64,000 bases of DNA. Source: Legionella sp. Lineage in GTDB: Bacteria; Pseudomonadota; Gammaproteobacteria; Legionellales; Legionellaceae. The notes under the pieces were generated by a model. That model saw nothing but the letters and a program-made list of their open reading frames with translations. It was not told the DNA's origin and ran no database searches. The stretch covers positions 47,609-111,608 of the forward strand of contig PEQK01000004.1 in the NCBI GenBank assembly GCA_002786165.1, written 5' to 3'. Below, piece after piece: positions 37,302 to 45,946 of the stretch (positions are counted from its first letter, which is position 1; every line of letters begins with the position of its first letter). The translations under genes and the position numbers were made by a program.

Positions 37302-38198
37302 ATGATATCAGAATACAATGAGTTGATGTGTTATAAACAAACCGATATTGTCAGCCATGGAAAATTGAAATTTTTTCTGGAAAAACACAGTACTAAGGAA
37401 GGAACGTGGGGAAAACTTTCCTTGCAAAAGGGAGCAATAGATTTTGTATTCTTAAATGGTCAAGGACAAGAGCTATCACGTATTCGTATCAATGAAGAGC
37501 ATCCTGAACTATATATTCCTCCAGCATCATGGCATAAAATCATCCCTGTCAGCGAACCTTTTAAGGCAAGCCTTGAATTCTATTGCATACCCTCTCGTTA
37601 TTTCAATAAAAAATACGGCCTAGGCGCAGCACATAGTGATTTGGTGTATGTTTATCAGACTTATTTGCGTCATTTGCAAGGTTTGTCAATTCTTGATGCA
37701 GGTTGTGGATCAGGCAGAAATCTCCTGTATTTGGCAACAATGGGGCATCACGTTACGGGGATTGATCACAAGCAAACTGCCTTGGTCGCGATTCAGGATA
37801 TAGCCCAAAAGGAAGCTCTGCTTACAGCAAATACGTTATTGCATGATTTAAATCAACCTTTGAACATTGAACCAGAACAGTATGACTTAGTCCTCTCAAC
37901 AGTTACGTTACAGTTTTTAAACTCACAACGTATTCCTGAGTTGTTAGTGGAGCTTCAAAAGATAACCAAGAAGAATGGCTATCATTTTTTAGTGTTTCCT
38001 GTTCAATCAGAACTTTATTCTCTGCCAACAATATTCACTTATCTGCCGCAAAAAGAGGTGCTCTATCATATGTATCAGGACAGCGGATGGTCTATACTCG
38101 AATACAAGGAATCAATAGGTCATTTGCATAAGCAAGATGAACTGGGCAGACCGATATCAGGGGTGTTTGGTTTTCTTCTTGCGCAAAAAACCGTGTAA
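37302..38198 (+). CDS. tehB: TehB-like SAM-dependent methyltransferase with N-terminal DUF1971 domain
   Basis: 298 aa from the ATG at 37302 with AAAGG six bases upstream. Residues ~10-90 form the cupin-like DUF1971 domain (LFVLNGQ-type core, PELYIPPASWHKI). The methyltransferase domain follows with the SAM loop LDAGCGSGRNLLYLA (~130-144). TehB proteins methylate tellurite and reactive chalcogen species. Here, next to AOX and behind an NsrR box, it probably contributes to detoxification. About 24 bases separate it from both neighbours. Confidence 0.85.
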   Translation: MISEYNELMCYKQTDIVSHGKLKFFLEKHSTKEGTWGKLSLQKGAIDFVFLNGQGQELSRIRINEEHPELYIPPASWHKIIPVSEPFKASLEFYCIPSRYFNKKYGLGAAHSDLVYVYQTYLRHLQGLSILDAGCGSGRNLLYLATMGHHVTGIDHKQTALVAIQDIAQKEALLTANTLLHDLNQPLNIEPEQYDLVLSTVTLQFLNSQRIPELLVELQKITKKNGYHFLVFPVQSELYSLPTIFTYLPQKEVLYHMYQDSGWSILEYKESIGHLHKQDELGRPISGVFGFLLAQKTV

Positions 38199-38221
38199 CT
38201 TTATCCATTACAAGGAGGGAT

Positions 38222-38608
38222 ATGTTTGAAGCCATTCAAATTTGCCGCGTCTATACGCCTCCCAAGGTTAAGAGTGGCACATGGATTTTAATCGATAAGC
38301 TTTGGCCCCGAGGTCTTAAAAAAGAGACACTCGATTTTTATTTATGGCTAAAGGATATAACCCCGAGTACAGCATTAAGGCAGTGGTTTCATGAAAACCC
38401 CAAAAAAAACTGGGAGGAATTTACAAGCCAATACATTGACGAACTAAAAAGCAAAGGACCATTAATAGAACAAATCCAGAGTATTGCAAAACATGCTCCC
38501 GTCATTTTATTTTATGCGGCTAAAGACACGAAACATAATCATGCAATCATTCTGCAACAAGTGCTGTGTTCTTGGCCAAAAACCCCGCACCTTGAATCGC
38601 TCCAATAA
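38222..38608 (+). CDS. DUF488 family protein
   Basis: 128 aa of the short DUF488 (YeaO-like) type. The core WPRGLKKETLDFYLWLKDI, the LRQWFHENPKKNWEEF stretch and ILFYAAKDTKHNHAIILQ are family-typical. Function is not established; members are often found beside redox, nitrite or metal stress genes. Strong AAGGAGGGAT site. Last gene of the aox unit, convergent with nsrR with ten bases between. Confidence 0.8.
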   Translation: MFEAIQICRVYTPPKVKSGTWILIDKLWPRGLKKETLDFYLWLKDITPSTALRQWFHENPKKNWEEFTSQYIDELKSKGPLIEQIQSIAKHAPVILFYAAKDTKHNHAIILQQVLCSWPKTPHLESLQ

Positions 38609-38617
38609 TTTTTAAAT

Positions 38618-39052
38618 TTACTGTTTTATATTTAATAAAACAGACAACTCATTGTTGTTATGTAACACATCAGCCAGAGTGTAGCGCGTTAAAATTCCCA
38701 TAAATGCAGCCTGGGCCTCATGTAATATACCCTTTAATTTACATGCAGGAGCAATACAGCAGTTGGCTTTTGCTTTATTAAAGCAAGGTACTAAATCAAA
38801 ATGAGGCTCTAGCTGGGTAATTAATTGACCTAAATTAGTGGTTTCAGGTTGTGCGGCCATTAAAATACCTCCATTCTTACCGCGAATGGTTTTAATTAAC
38901 CCAAGTTTTGCTAAATTATGAATGATTTTAACCATGTGATTGGTCGAAATAGTATAGGCATCAGTGATCTCCTTAATCGTACACGACTCTTTTCTGAGAG
39001 CAATATAAATCAAAGCACGTAATGAGTAGTCGGTAAATTGCGTCAGTTGCAT
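38618..39052 (-). CDS. nsrR: Rrf2-family NO-sensing repressor NsrR
   Basis: About 144 aa. The Rrf2 winged helix opens QLTQFTDYSLRALIYIALRK and includes TIKEITDAYTISTNHMVKII. A cysteine cluster CFNKAKANCCIAPAC (~90-104) supplies ligands for a [2Fe-2S] or [4Fe-4S] centre that reacts with NO; the spacing is close to NsrR. The gene lies between the two units that carry NsrR boxes and is divergent from the globin gene. Two adjacent ATGs exist; the second is better spaced from AGGA. Confidence 0.9.
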   Translation of the reverse strand: MQLTQFTDYSLRALIYIALRKESCTIKEITDAYTISTNHMVKIIHNLAKLGLIKTIRGKNGGILMAAQPETTNLGQLITQLEPHFDLVPCFNKAKANCCIAPACKLKGILHEAQAAFMGILTRYTLADVLHNNNELSVLLNIKQ

Positions 39053-39070
39053 CATTAGTTCCTAAGTTAG

Positions 39071-39117
39071 TTGACTCTCATTATTTCTTTTTATAAGATG
39101 TATTGCAAATATATCTT
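39071..39117 (+). promoter_or_regulatory. NsrR box and promoter of the globin-reductase-norB unit
   Basis: -35 TTGACT (39071-39076), 17-bp spacer, -10 TAAGAT (39094-39099). The operator half-sites AAGATGTATT and AATATATCTT (39095-39117) cover the -10 and the predicted start. The match to the NsrR consensus is close. The site also lies 40 bases upstream of nsrR on the other strand and so could autoregulate it. Confidence 0.82.
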
Positions 39118-39130
39118 TAAGGAGTTCACT

Positions 39131-39502
39131 ATGTCTGAATCATTATTTGAACGTTTGGGGGGGCAATATGCAGTAAACACTGCGGTTGATATTTTCTACC
39201 GTAAAATGCTGGAGGATGAGCGCGTTAGTCATTTTTTTGATGACATTGATATGGATCAACAAATCTTAAAACAAAAGGGATTTTTAACGATGGTGTTCGG
39301 TGGACCTAATCAGTACAGCGGAAAAAACATGCGTGAAGGACACGCACCTCTACTCAAGCGTGGATTAAATGATATGCACGTGGATATCGTTATTGAACAT
39401 TTGGGTGCGACACTCAATGAATTAGGGGCTACAGTAGATGACATTGAACAAGTTGCCGCTATTGCTAATAGTGTTCGTGATGATGTATTGGGGCGTTCAT
39501 GA
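39131..39502 (+). CDS. Group I truncated haemoglobin
   Basis: 123 aa from the ATG at 39131 with AAGGAG upstream. SLFERLGGQYAVNTAVDIFY starts the family fold. FFDDIDMDQQILKQKGFL and the MREGHAPL block with the proximal-side His are typical of trHbN/GlbN. Such globins bind O2 and turn NO into nitrate. It is translationally coupled (ATGA) to a ferredoxin-type reductase that could re-reduce it. Confidence 0.9.
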   Translation: MSESLFERLGGQYAVNTAVDIFYRKMLEDERVSHFFDDIDMDQQILKQKGFLTMVFGGPNQYSGKNMREGHAPLLKRGLNDMHVDIVIEHLGATLNELGATVDDIEQVAAIANSVRDDVLGRS

Positions 39503-40455
39503 ATATACTAGACTTTAATAATCAATCTTATGCTTTAGCACCACAGGAAAATGTATTGCAGTGTCTACTGCGTCATGGTGTGGATTATCCCAACTCCTGC
39601 CAGTCGGGTATTTGCCAGTCCTGCTTAATTAAAGCAAAAAACGGTACGGTTCATCCCTCCTGGCAAGAGGGATTACCCGAAACACTTAAAACCCAAGGTT
39701 ATTTCTTGGCATGCTTGGCAAAGCCTGAAACAACGCTTCAAGTAGCTGCGCCAGAGAGTGCTGAATGCGAGGTAAGTGCAAAAATAATAAATATTAAACC
39801 GCTTAACTTTAATGTGATGCAGGTTAAGCTCAGCGTGGATGATTTAAAACATTGGATTCCAGGCCAATATATTAGTCTGATTAATCCCGAAAACACGATG
39901 CGCAGTTATTCAATTGCTAATATTCCCACACAAGAAGGATTTATTGAATTACACGTTAAAATTTATCCAGGCGGAAGCATGGGGCAATGGCTGGTGAACA
40001 CAGCAACAAAAGATACAGTACTCAAACTGAGAGGACCTTTTGGTCGTTGTTTTTATTATAATCCAGATCAATTAGCTTTTGATATGTTATTGGCAGGGAC
40101 AGGCACAGGACTTGCGCCACTTGTTGCTATTATCAAAAGTGCTTTAAGCCAAAATCATCAAGGGCGTATTACTTTAGTTCATGGTGGCCTTACTGACGAG
40201 GACATTTATTACCAAGAAGAATTGGATATGCTATCAGCAGTATTTAGCTCCTTTATTTACGATCCCTGTGTGATTCAAAGCCAGGGGAGGTATCCTGAAG
40301 CATCTATAGAAAAAAGAGCGTTACTTCATTTAAATCGTCCTAAAGAATCACGCGTCTATGTATGTGGCCCAAAAGAAACAACCAATAAATTGAAAAAGCA
40401 GATTTTTCTTGCTGGCGTGCCTTCTCAGGCTATCTTAAGTGATGTATTTTTATGA
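39499..40455 (+). CDS. Ferredoxin-NAD(P)H reductase (2Fe-2S + FAD + NAD domains)
   Basis: 318 aa. The N-terminal plant-type ferredoxin has Cys ligands in CQSGICQSC and a last Cys in ACLAKP (residues ~34-75). The flavin domain has MRSYSIANIP (~135). The NAD domain has LLAGTGTGLAPLVA and VYVCGPKE. This is the BenC/MmoC class of electron-transfer proteins. Overlap with the globin gene suggests it reduces the globin, forming a two-protein NO dioxygenase analogous to flavohaemoglobin Hmp. That role is inference. Confidence 0.88.
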   Translation: MNILDFNNQSYALAPQENVLQCLLRHGVDYPNSCQSGICQSCLIKAKNGTVHPSWQEGLPETLKTQGYFLACLAKPETTLQVAAPESAECEVSAKIINIKPLNFNVMQVKLSVDDLKHWIPGQYISLINPENTMRSYSIANIPTQEGFIELHVKIYPGGSMGQWLVNTATKDTVLKLRGPFGRCFYYNPDQLAFDMLLAGTGTGLAPLVAIIKSALSQNHQGRITLVHGGLTDEDIYYQEELDMLSAVFSSFIYDPCVIQSQGRYPEASIEKRALLHLNRPKESRVYVCGPKETTNKLKKQIFLAGVPSQAILSDVFL

Positions 40456-40498
40456 TCATCAATAATGATAGGTAACAGCGGTTTCATGGAGTGGGGCA

Positions 40499-42841
40499 AT
40501 GATTCAAAACAATAAAACGGTGCTGAAATATTCTCTGGAAGAACGTGATCCAGTTGCGTTGGTTTTAAAATGGATTTTATTCTTCACGGCTATTGTATGT
40601 TTTATTGTACTAATATGGGGCACTTATAAAACCTACCAGCTTGCTCCTCCTTTACCGCAACAGTTTCAGACTCAATCTGGCCAAATCATTATGACCGAGG
40701 AAGATATTGTTGCAGGCAAAGCAGGATTTCAGCGTGCTGATTTGATGGATTATGGAAGCCTTTATGGCATGGGTTCTTATTTTGGAGAAGATTACACTGC
40801 AAAATATTTACTGCGTCTAGGCAGGCTTATTGAAGAAAAAACAGCGCTACTAAAATATGGTGCGTCTTTTGTTGATTTACCCGAAGAGAAGCAGTATTTA
40901 GTCCGAAAAAACATGCAGCATGAATTACGCACTATTCAATTAAATAACCCCATCAGTATTTTGTCTCAGCCTGCAGCGGATACCATTGTGCAACTGAAAA
41001 AGGAAATTGCGCATACTTTATTGAACCATGACGCAAAGACAGGCTGGACAAAAGCCTACAGTCTTGACGAACAAACTGCTTTACAGACAGCAGATTTTCT
41101 TATTTACTCTTCACTGACAACGATTGCTCGTCGACCTGGACAAAACAGCTCTTATACTAACAACTGGCCTTATGAGCCCAGTATGGGAAATGGTCCAACA
41201 CCATCTACTTTCTATTGGACTTGGGTCTCATTTTGTTTTGTTTTCTTCGGCTTTGGCGCCATTATATACATTTATCATCGCTATCTTAGCGTGCCCGATG
41301 ATTCTCTAAAGACACCAATATTCATGAGTTTTAAACCGCTTACTTCAAGTCAGCATAAAGTGGGTCAGTATTTCATAGTTGTCGCATTCATTCTGCTCAT
41401 TCAGATTGGCGTAGGCGCCATTATGGCTCACTATTATTCAGATCGCACAGGGTTTTATGGTATTGCGATTAATAACTATTTGCCCTTTAATTTCCTTCGT
41501 GACGTGCACATACAAACACCTCTTGTCTGGATTGCTCTTTCCTGGATCAGTGCGGCTGTGTTTATGGCGCCAATTATTAGTAAAAAAGAAGCCAAAGGCC
41601 AAGGCTTTTTAGTCAGCTTTTTATTTTGGATCACTCTTTTTATTGTAGGTGGCGCTATTATTGGTGATTACTTAGGGATTATGGGGTATATCAATCAATA
41701 TTGGTTTTGGATTGGAAATCAAGGGCTTTCCTATTTACAACTTGGCCGCTTATGGCAAATCGGTTTTTGTCTAGGGTTATTTCTTTGGAGTTTTATCGTT
41801 TTTCGAGGCATGTGGCCTGGCTGGAATACTGCAAAAGAAGCAACCATACAATTTTGGACTGGGCAAATCCGGTTAGAACATCTTTTTTGGGCAAGTACAG
41901 CGAATGTGGCTGTATTGTATTGTTTTGGAATGATTCCATTAACAGGTATTGAAAAATCATTCACTATTACTGATTTTTGGCGGTGGTGGGTCGTTCATCT
42001 TTGGGTTGAACAATCGTTTGAGTTTTTTGCAGCATGTGCTACGGCATATATTTTAATGGGAACAGGCCTGGTGTCACGTGTTCTCGCAGAACGGACCATG
42101 TATTTTGAAACCATTCTTATATTTTTAGGTGGGGTGATTGGCACAGGCCATCATTGGTATTGGACCGGTACACCTGATATTTGGGTGCCGCTTGGCTCGA
42201 TGTTTTCCTTTATTGAAGTTCTGCCTTTAGTACTACTCATTATTGATGCGATTGAACATCGTCAGTTAATTAAGCGTCAGGGTATTTTTACTTATAACCT
42301 GGCTTACCTTTACATTTTAGGGGCTTCTTTTTGGAATTTTGTTGGCGCCGGAGTATTTGGCGGAGGAACACTAAATGCCCCTTTAGTGAACTATTATGAA
42401 CATGGGACTTTTTTAACGCTAAATCATGCCCATACTGCATTGTTCGGTGCTTTTGGTCTACTTGGTCTTGGCCTAATCTATTTTTGTTTGCGCTATGCTG
42501 CTGGCGATCGCATACAGTGGAGTGATCGTTTAGGCACGTGGGCATTTTGGCTCTATAACATCGGACTTTTATTGTGGATTGTACTCAATTTCTTCCCCAT
42601 AGGATGGTCTCAATTAATGGATGTTTATGAACATGGTTTTGCTCATTCCAGAAGCCTTGAATTTTATAATACAACTTTATTGTGGCAATGGTTACGGCTA
42701 CCAGGAGATGTGATTTTTGCTTTAGGTGCGCTTTTCATGGCTTATGACTTCATCAGCAAATTGGGACCTTTTTTCCCGAAGTTAGAAAAAATTCATTTAA
42801 AAAAAAGATTACAAAGTGATATCCAATTAAAGGATGATTAA
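40499..42841 (+). CDS. norB: Quinol-dependent nitric oxide reductase (qNOR)
   Basis: 780 aa with about 14 membrane spans, the length of qNOR (NorZ) and not of cytochrome-c-dependent NorB (~450). The extended N-terminus has no CxxCH haem-c motif and takes electrons from quinol. The catalytic core carries conserved His in FLRDVHIQTPLVWI, HLWVEQSFEFF, GTGHHWYWTG and NHAHTALFGAFG. It reduces 2 NO to N2O at the inner membrane. RBS-like GGAGTGGGG before the ATG. Third gene of the NsrR-controlled unit, 43 bases after the reductase gene. Confidence 0.94.
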   Translation: MIQNNKTVLKYSLEERDPVALVLKWILFFTAIVCFIVLIWGTYKTYQLAPPLPQQFQTQSGQIIMTEEDIVAGKAGFQRADLMDYGSLYGMGSYFGEDYTAKYLLRLGRLIEEKTALLKYGASFVDLPEEKQYLVRKNMQHELRTIQLNNPISILSQPAADTIVQLKKEIAHTLLNHDAKTGWTKAYSLDEQTALQTADFLIYSSLTTIARRPGQNSSYTNNWPYEPSMGNGPTPSTFYWTWVSFCFVFFGFGAIIYIYHRYLSVPDDSLKTPIFMSFKPLTSSQHKVGQYFIVVAFILLIQIGVGAIMAHYYSDRTGFYGIAINNYLPFNFLRDVHIQTPLVWIALSWISAAVFMAPIISKKEAKGQGFLVSFLFWITLFIVGGAIIGDYLGIMGYINQYWFWIGNQGLSYLQLGRLWQIGFCLGLFLWSFIVFRGMWPGWNTAKEATIQFWTGQIRLEHLFWASTANVAVLYCFGMIPLTGIEKSFTITDFWRWWVVHLWVEQSFEFFAACATAYILMGTGLVSRVLAERTMYFETILIFLGGVIGTGHHWYWTGTPDIWVPLGSMFSFIEVLPLVLLIIDAIEHRQLIKRQGIFTYNLAYLYILGASFWNFVGAGVFGGGTLNAPLVNYYEHGTFLTLNHAHTALFGAFGLLGLGLIYFCLRYAAGDRIQWSDRLGTWAFWLYNIGLLLWIVLNFFPIGWSQLMDVYEHGFAHSRSLEFYNTTLLWQWLRLPGDVIFALGALFMAYDFISKLGPFFPKLEKIHLKKRLQSDIQLKDD

Positions 42842-42887
42842 TTTTAAGATAAACTGAATCGTTATTTAGTTTAAACTAAGGTGGTAT

Positions 42888-43148
42888 ATGGCTGTTTCTT
42901 TAGGTGAGTACTTCATTGAAAAATTAGGACACTGGTTTTTACAGGAAGAGCCTCCCGAGAGAGGGTATTTGTGTGATTTTAATAGGTTATGTCACAAAAT
43001 TCGTCCCGCAGATGTAATTCTCGTTGAGGGACGAAGTCGTGCTAGCAGAATTATTAAACGAGTCACTCAAAGTTCCTGGTCTCACGCTGCATTATATATA
43101 GGATGTCTTCAGGATATTCAGGATATACCCTACACGAATGAATTTTAG
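42888..43148 (+). pseudogene. YiiX/C92-family gene, 5' part, interrupted by IS630
   Basis: Frame from ATG 42888. RPADVILVEGRSRASRIIKR and SSWSHAALYIG are the N-terminal motif of the YiiX/YebB (peptidase C92, NlpC/P60-like) family, with the catalytic His in SHAALY. After about residue 80 the frame enters the insertion sequence and stops. The rest of the gene resumes beyond the IS at 44241-44729. The intact protein would be a papain-like hydrolase of about 245 aa. Confidence 0.75.
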
Positions 43149-44247
43149 GATTAATTCGCGTTAAGCAAGTGGAAGTTATTGGTCAACAAAGAATCAAGTT
43201 CTGTTTTATATTGTTGGATATTTTCAAAAAATCCCAGTGTAGTTTGTTTAAATGTATCAAATTTTTCATAGTATTTGTTGTAAAGTACCTGCTTTTTCAT
43301 AAATTTCCAAAGCCGCTCAATTAAGTTCAAATTAGGTGAATAAGAAGGCAAGAACATGAGCTGAATTTTAGATGTTTCTAAAAATTTACCAACTAACTTT
43401 GAGCGATAATACCGAGCATTGTCACAGATTACATAAATTATAGCCGCTAATGGATAAGCCGCTTCGACCTGTTCTAAAAGAGCAATGGTTGAAATGGCAT
43501 TAATACTCTCATCTTCGCGAGTTATTACAGCATGTGTATCTGCATCCAATGCACCGTTAATATTGATGCGCTGACGTCCCGTATTACTTTTGATGATGTT
43601 ATCCTGGCCTTTCTTAATCCAACCATAAGCAAGCATGGTGTTATGTTGTGGATGTACGCCATCCATATATAAAATTGGGTCGTTGGCACTCTTGTCCTTC
43701 CGCAACTCGTCTAATTGCTTTAGGAATTGCTCCTGCTTATCTTTATCGGCTTTTGCTGGAACCAGCTTCGATTTCTTGTAGGTAAATTTTAGCCTATGCA
43801 ACAAATCCGTCATACCACTTAATGAGTATAAAACGTCGTAGGCCTCATCAACATAAGCAATTATTGCTTCTACTGTAAGATAAGTATTCTGCTCAAGATG
43901 GGCATTTAACTCGAGTAATTGAACCGCTGAAAGTTTTGAAAAAGAACCCATGTAATGATCGGTGATAAGGGCGTTAATACCGCCAGTTTGATAGCGCTTT
44001 ACATAATTTCGAAGCGTTTCATCATCTAACATGAGGATTTTTACAACATCCTCTACAGAAAATCCTGTACCTAATGAATAGATGGCTTTTATCCGATCTG
44101 CGGCTCGCTTATCCTTGCAAGCCCGATGAGCTTGTTTCAAAGCAATAATTTCAGCTACGGTCAGAGTGAGTTTGTTCATGCTCTATAGCATGATCTTCTT
44201 AATTTAAATTGCAACAGATTTTAAAGACAATTTCCTAAAACTCATTC
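43136..44247 (-). mobile_element. IS630-family insertion sequence
   Basis: A ~1.1-kb element with one transposase gene. GAATGAATTTTAGGA at 43136-43150 and the complement of GAATGAGTTTTAGGA at 44233-44247 match at 14 of 15 positions and bound the insert. Part of the repeat may be target sequence, so ends are good to a few bases. A TA lies at each end as expected for IS630. It splits the C92-family gene. Confidence 0.75.
43151..44179 (-). CDS. IS630-family transposase
   Basis: 342 aa, uninterrupted. An N-terminal helix-turn-helix region (VEDVVKILMLDDETLRNYVK) precedes the DDE/DDD catalytic part. The latter has Asp in LYMDGVHPQHN (~172), VICDNARYY (~252) and the C-terminal LPSYSPNLNLIERLWKFMKK. 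Length fits a complete enzyme, so the insertion may be recent. Confidence 0.92.
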   Translation of the reverse strand: MNKLTLTVAEIIALKQAHRACKDKRAADRIKAIYSLGTGFSVEDVVKILMLDDETLRNYVKRYQTGGINALITDHYMGSFSKLSAVQLLELNAHLEQNTYLTVEAIIAYVDEAYDVLYSLSGMTDLLHRLKFTYKKSKLVPAKADKDKQEQFLKQLDELRKDKSANDPILYMDGVHPQHNTMLAYGWIKKGQDNIIKSNTGRQRININGALDADTHAVITREDESINAISTIALLEQVEAAYPLAAIIYVICDNARYYRSKLVGKFLETSKIQLMFLPSYSPNLNLIERLWKFMKKQVLYNKYYEKFDTFKQTTLGFFENIQQYKTELDSLLTNNFHLLNAN

Positions 44248-44729
44248 GCGGCACAATTATTTCTCCAATTGATAAATACAGAGAAGATCATCTTCGTATT
44301 CTTAGGCCTGAATGGTTAGCTAAGGAAGATGTGTCTCGCGTTATAGGTTATGCATTGAGTCGTATGGGCAAAAAATATGATGTACGTCACCTGTTAGATT
44401 TGGCGCGGTTTTTATTTCCATGGGGACTTTTTCCTAGAAAATGGCGCTCAACATTATTTCAACACAATGCCATGCAGCCAACAGAAGATATTTGTTCTTC
44501 CATGATTGCTGATGCGTTTCAATCGGTACATTACCCTATTTTACCTTTTATTCATGAAGGGAACAGAAATCAAATGGAACTTGTTAAACGTAATTCTCGT
44601 TTATTCACCCCTAGTGATTTTGACTACTCACCATTTTTTTCTGTGATTAAATATCCAATATTTCCCCCTGATACATTAAAGGGGTATGCTCATTTACCTT
44701 GGGATGAGACTAAGATTAGCGATATCTAA
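44241..44729 (+). pseudogene. YiiX/C92-family gene, 3' part
   Basis: Continues the gene broken at 43148. The frame reads LIRGTIISPIDKYREDHLRI and then VSRVIGYALSRMGKKYDVRH with the expected Tyr/Asp region, ending TKISDI. It has no start codon of its own at the junction; the first internal ATG would remove conserved sequence. It confirms that the IS split one gene downstream of norB. Confidence 0.72.
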
Positions 44730-44816
44730 TTGCTTTTGACATGCTTTAAGATTCGCATTAAACCGGTAGTTGGTGGTTACGTTGCGTGGTACCAAAAAAC
44801 AACACTCATCATCACA

Positions 44817-44864
44817 TTGTTCAGAGCAACATTCGTTGTATAATTCAACAAATATACAACGAAT
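44817..44864 (+). promoter_or_regulatory. Promoter with 12-bp inverted-repeat operator before the DUF5681 gene
   Basis: ATTCGTTGTATA (44831-44842) and TATACAACGAAT (44853-44864) are exact inverted repeats with a 10-base spacer. The -10 TATAAT (44839-44844) lies in the left arm and a -35 TTGTTC at 44817-44822. The arrangement suggests repression by a dimeric regulator. Confidence 0.6.
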
Positions 44865-44874
44865 GGGGGTTTTT

Positions 44875-45324
44875 ATGGCTGGGTTTCAAAAGGGAAAATC
44901 GGGAAATCCGGCGGGCAAGCCTAAAGGTGCATTAAACAAACGCCCTCTCCTGACAAAATTGTTAGAACCACACGCTGAGGCATTGGTTGCAAAAATGCTG
45001 GAATTGGCACTTGCTGGCGATCCTGTGGCGTTAAGGCTATGTATCGAGCGGCTGATACCTAAAGCAGATCAAAAACACGTTGTTGCAACGATGCCTGATT
45101 TAAGTGATCTTGAAACGTCACAAATTATACCTGCGTTGCTAAAATCGCTTGCCGGTCAAGAAATTAGCGTAGCTGAGATTAAAAGTCTCATGGACATTTT
45201 TACCGTACATGATGAGGTGGTGCAGAAGGAGGAGAAACGGTATGAAAAATTAGAAATCACCACAAGAGATCCTATTGAAGCGGCTAAGCAGTACGCGGAA
45301 ATAATGACGAGAGCACGTGCGTAA
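44875..45324 (+). CDS. DUF5681-domain protein (149 aa)
   Basis: Start ATG at 44875 behind GGGGG and the operator. FQKGKSGNPAGKPKGALNKR (residues 4-23) is the DUF5681 signature found in many phage and island proteins, often near terminase-like genes. The remainder is helical and charged (MLELALAGDPVALRLCIERL). It may bind DNA. No function is established. Confidence 0.72.
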   Translation: MAGFQKGKSGNPAGKPKGALNKRPLLTKLLEPHAEALVAKMLELALAGDPVALRLCIERLIPKADQKHVVATMPDLSDLETSQIIPALLKSLAGQEISVAEIKSLMDIFTVHDEVVQKEEKRYEKLEITTRDPIEAAKQYAEIMTRARA

Positions 45325-45388
45325 CCAAAGCTAAAATAACTCGCTGTGTGAGCCCATTCTGGCAAGAAATAATGGGCATGTAATTAAT

Positions 45389-45709
45389 TTAATCATTATT
45401 GTTTAATACATCACTTAATAATTTAGCTCCTGGTGTCTTGAGAGTTATTTCAATTAAAAATTCAAGAACGCGAATATTAGGATCTCTAAGGTAGGACAAA
45501 CACACAAAAGTATTTTTATCATTTTTCATACCAATATAAAAATTTCCGTCCGAACTCCAATAATGAATTTGGTGCCAAAAACAACGAATTGACTGGTTTG
45601 CTCCGAATAATTTATGCTTTGTAAGGATGATGCTGTCGTCTTTAACTATAGCATTTCCAAATCTTACCTCTTCATCAGATCGTAACGAGAAAAGAAGATT
45701 GGTGCCCAA
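45389..45709 (-). CDS. Hypothetical protein (106 aa)
   Basis: Not recognised. A small soluble protein with beta-like segments (FWHQIHYWSSDGNFYIGMKN). The frame is uninterrupted and lies opposite its neighbours between the DUF5681 gene and the AbiE pair. Coding status is likely but unproven; no strong ribosome site was identified. Confidence 0.4.
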   Translation of the reverse strand: MGTNLLFSLRSDEEVRFGNAIVKDDSIILTKHKLFGANQSIRCFWHQIHYWSSDGNFYIGMKNDKNTFVCLSYLRDPNIRVLEFLIEITLKTPGAKLLSDVLNNND

Positions 45710-45846
45710 GCTAACAGTTACCGCTTTCCATAAGATAGCTACAACAGTGGAATAAACTTTACCTCGCCTTAAATTAATAACAGTTTCAGATTGCTCATCA
45801 CCAAAGGCTGCTAATTATTTAACATTATACTTAAAAAGTCATGATT

Positions 45847-45913
45847 CAGTTAAAGTGCAATAGATATCGCAATAAGATATCTATTGCACTTTAACTGTAA
45901 TGCACACTATAAT
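45847..45913 (+). promoter_or_regulatory. AbiE operator (22-bp perfect inverted repeat) and promoter
   Basis: Arms 45847-45868 and 45876-45897 are exact inverted repeats (each containing AAAGTGCAATAGATATC or its complement) with a 7-base loop. The right arm contains the -35 TTGCAC (45884-45889), and the -10 TATAAT is at 45908-45913 (18-bp spacer). AbiEi antitoxins are known to repress their operon by binding long inverted repeats, which this fits exactly. Confidence 0.78.
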
Positions 45914-45946
45914 TAAAGTGTTAATAATATCTAAATAAGATACCAA

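Noticed and set aside
40499..42841. Cytochrome-c-dependent NorB or a cbb3 oxidase subunit
   Set aside because: The length of 780 aa and the long N-terminus without a haem-c CxxCH motif fit the quinol-dependent NO reductase.
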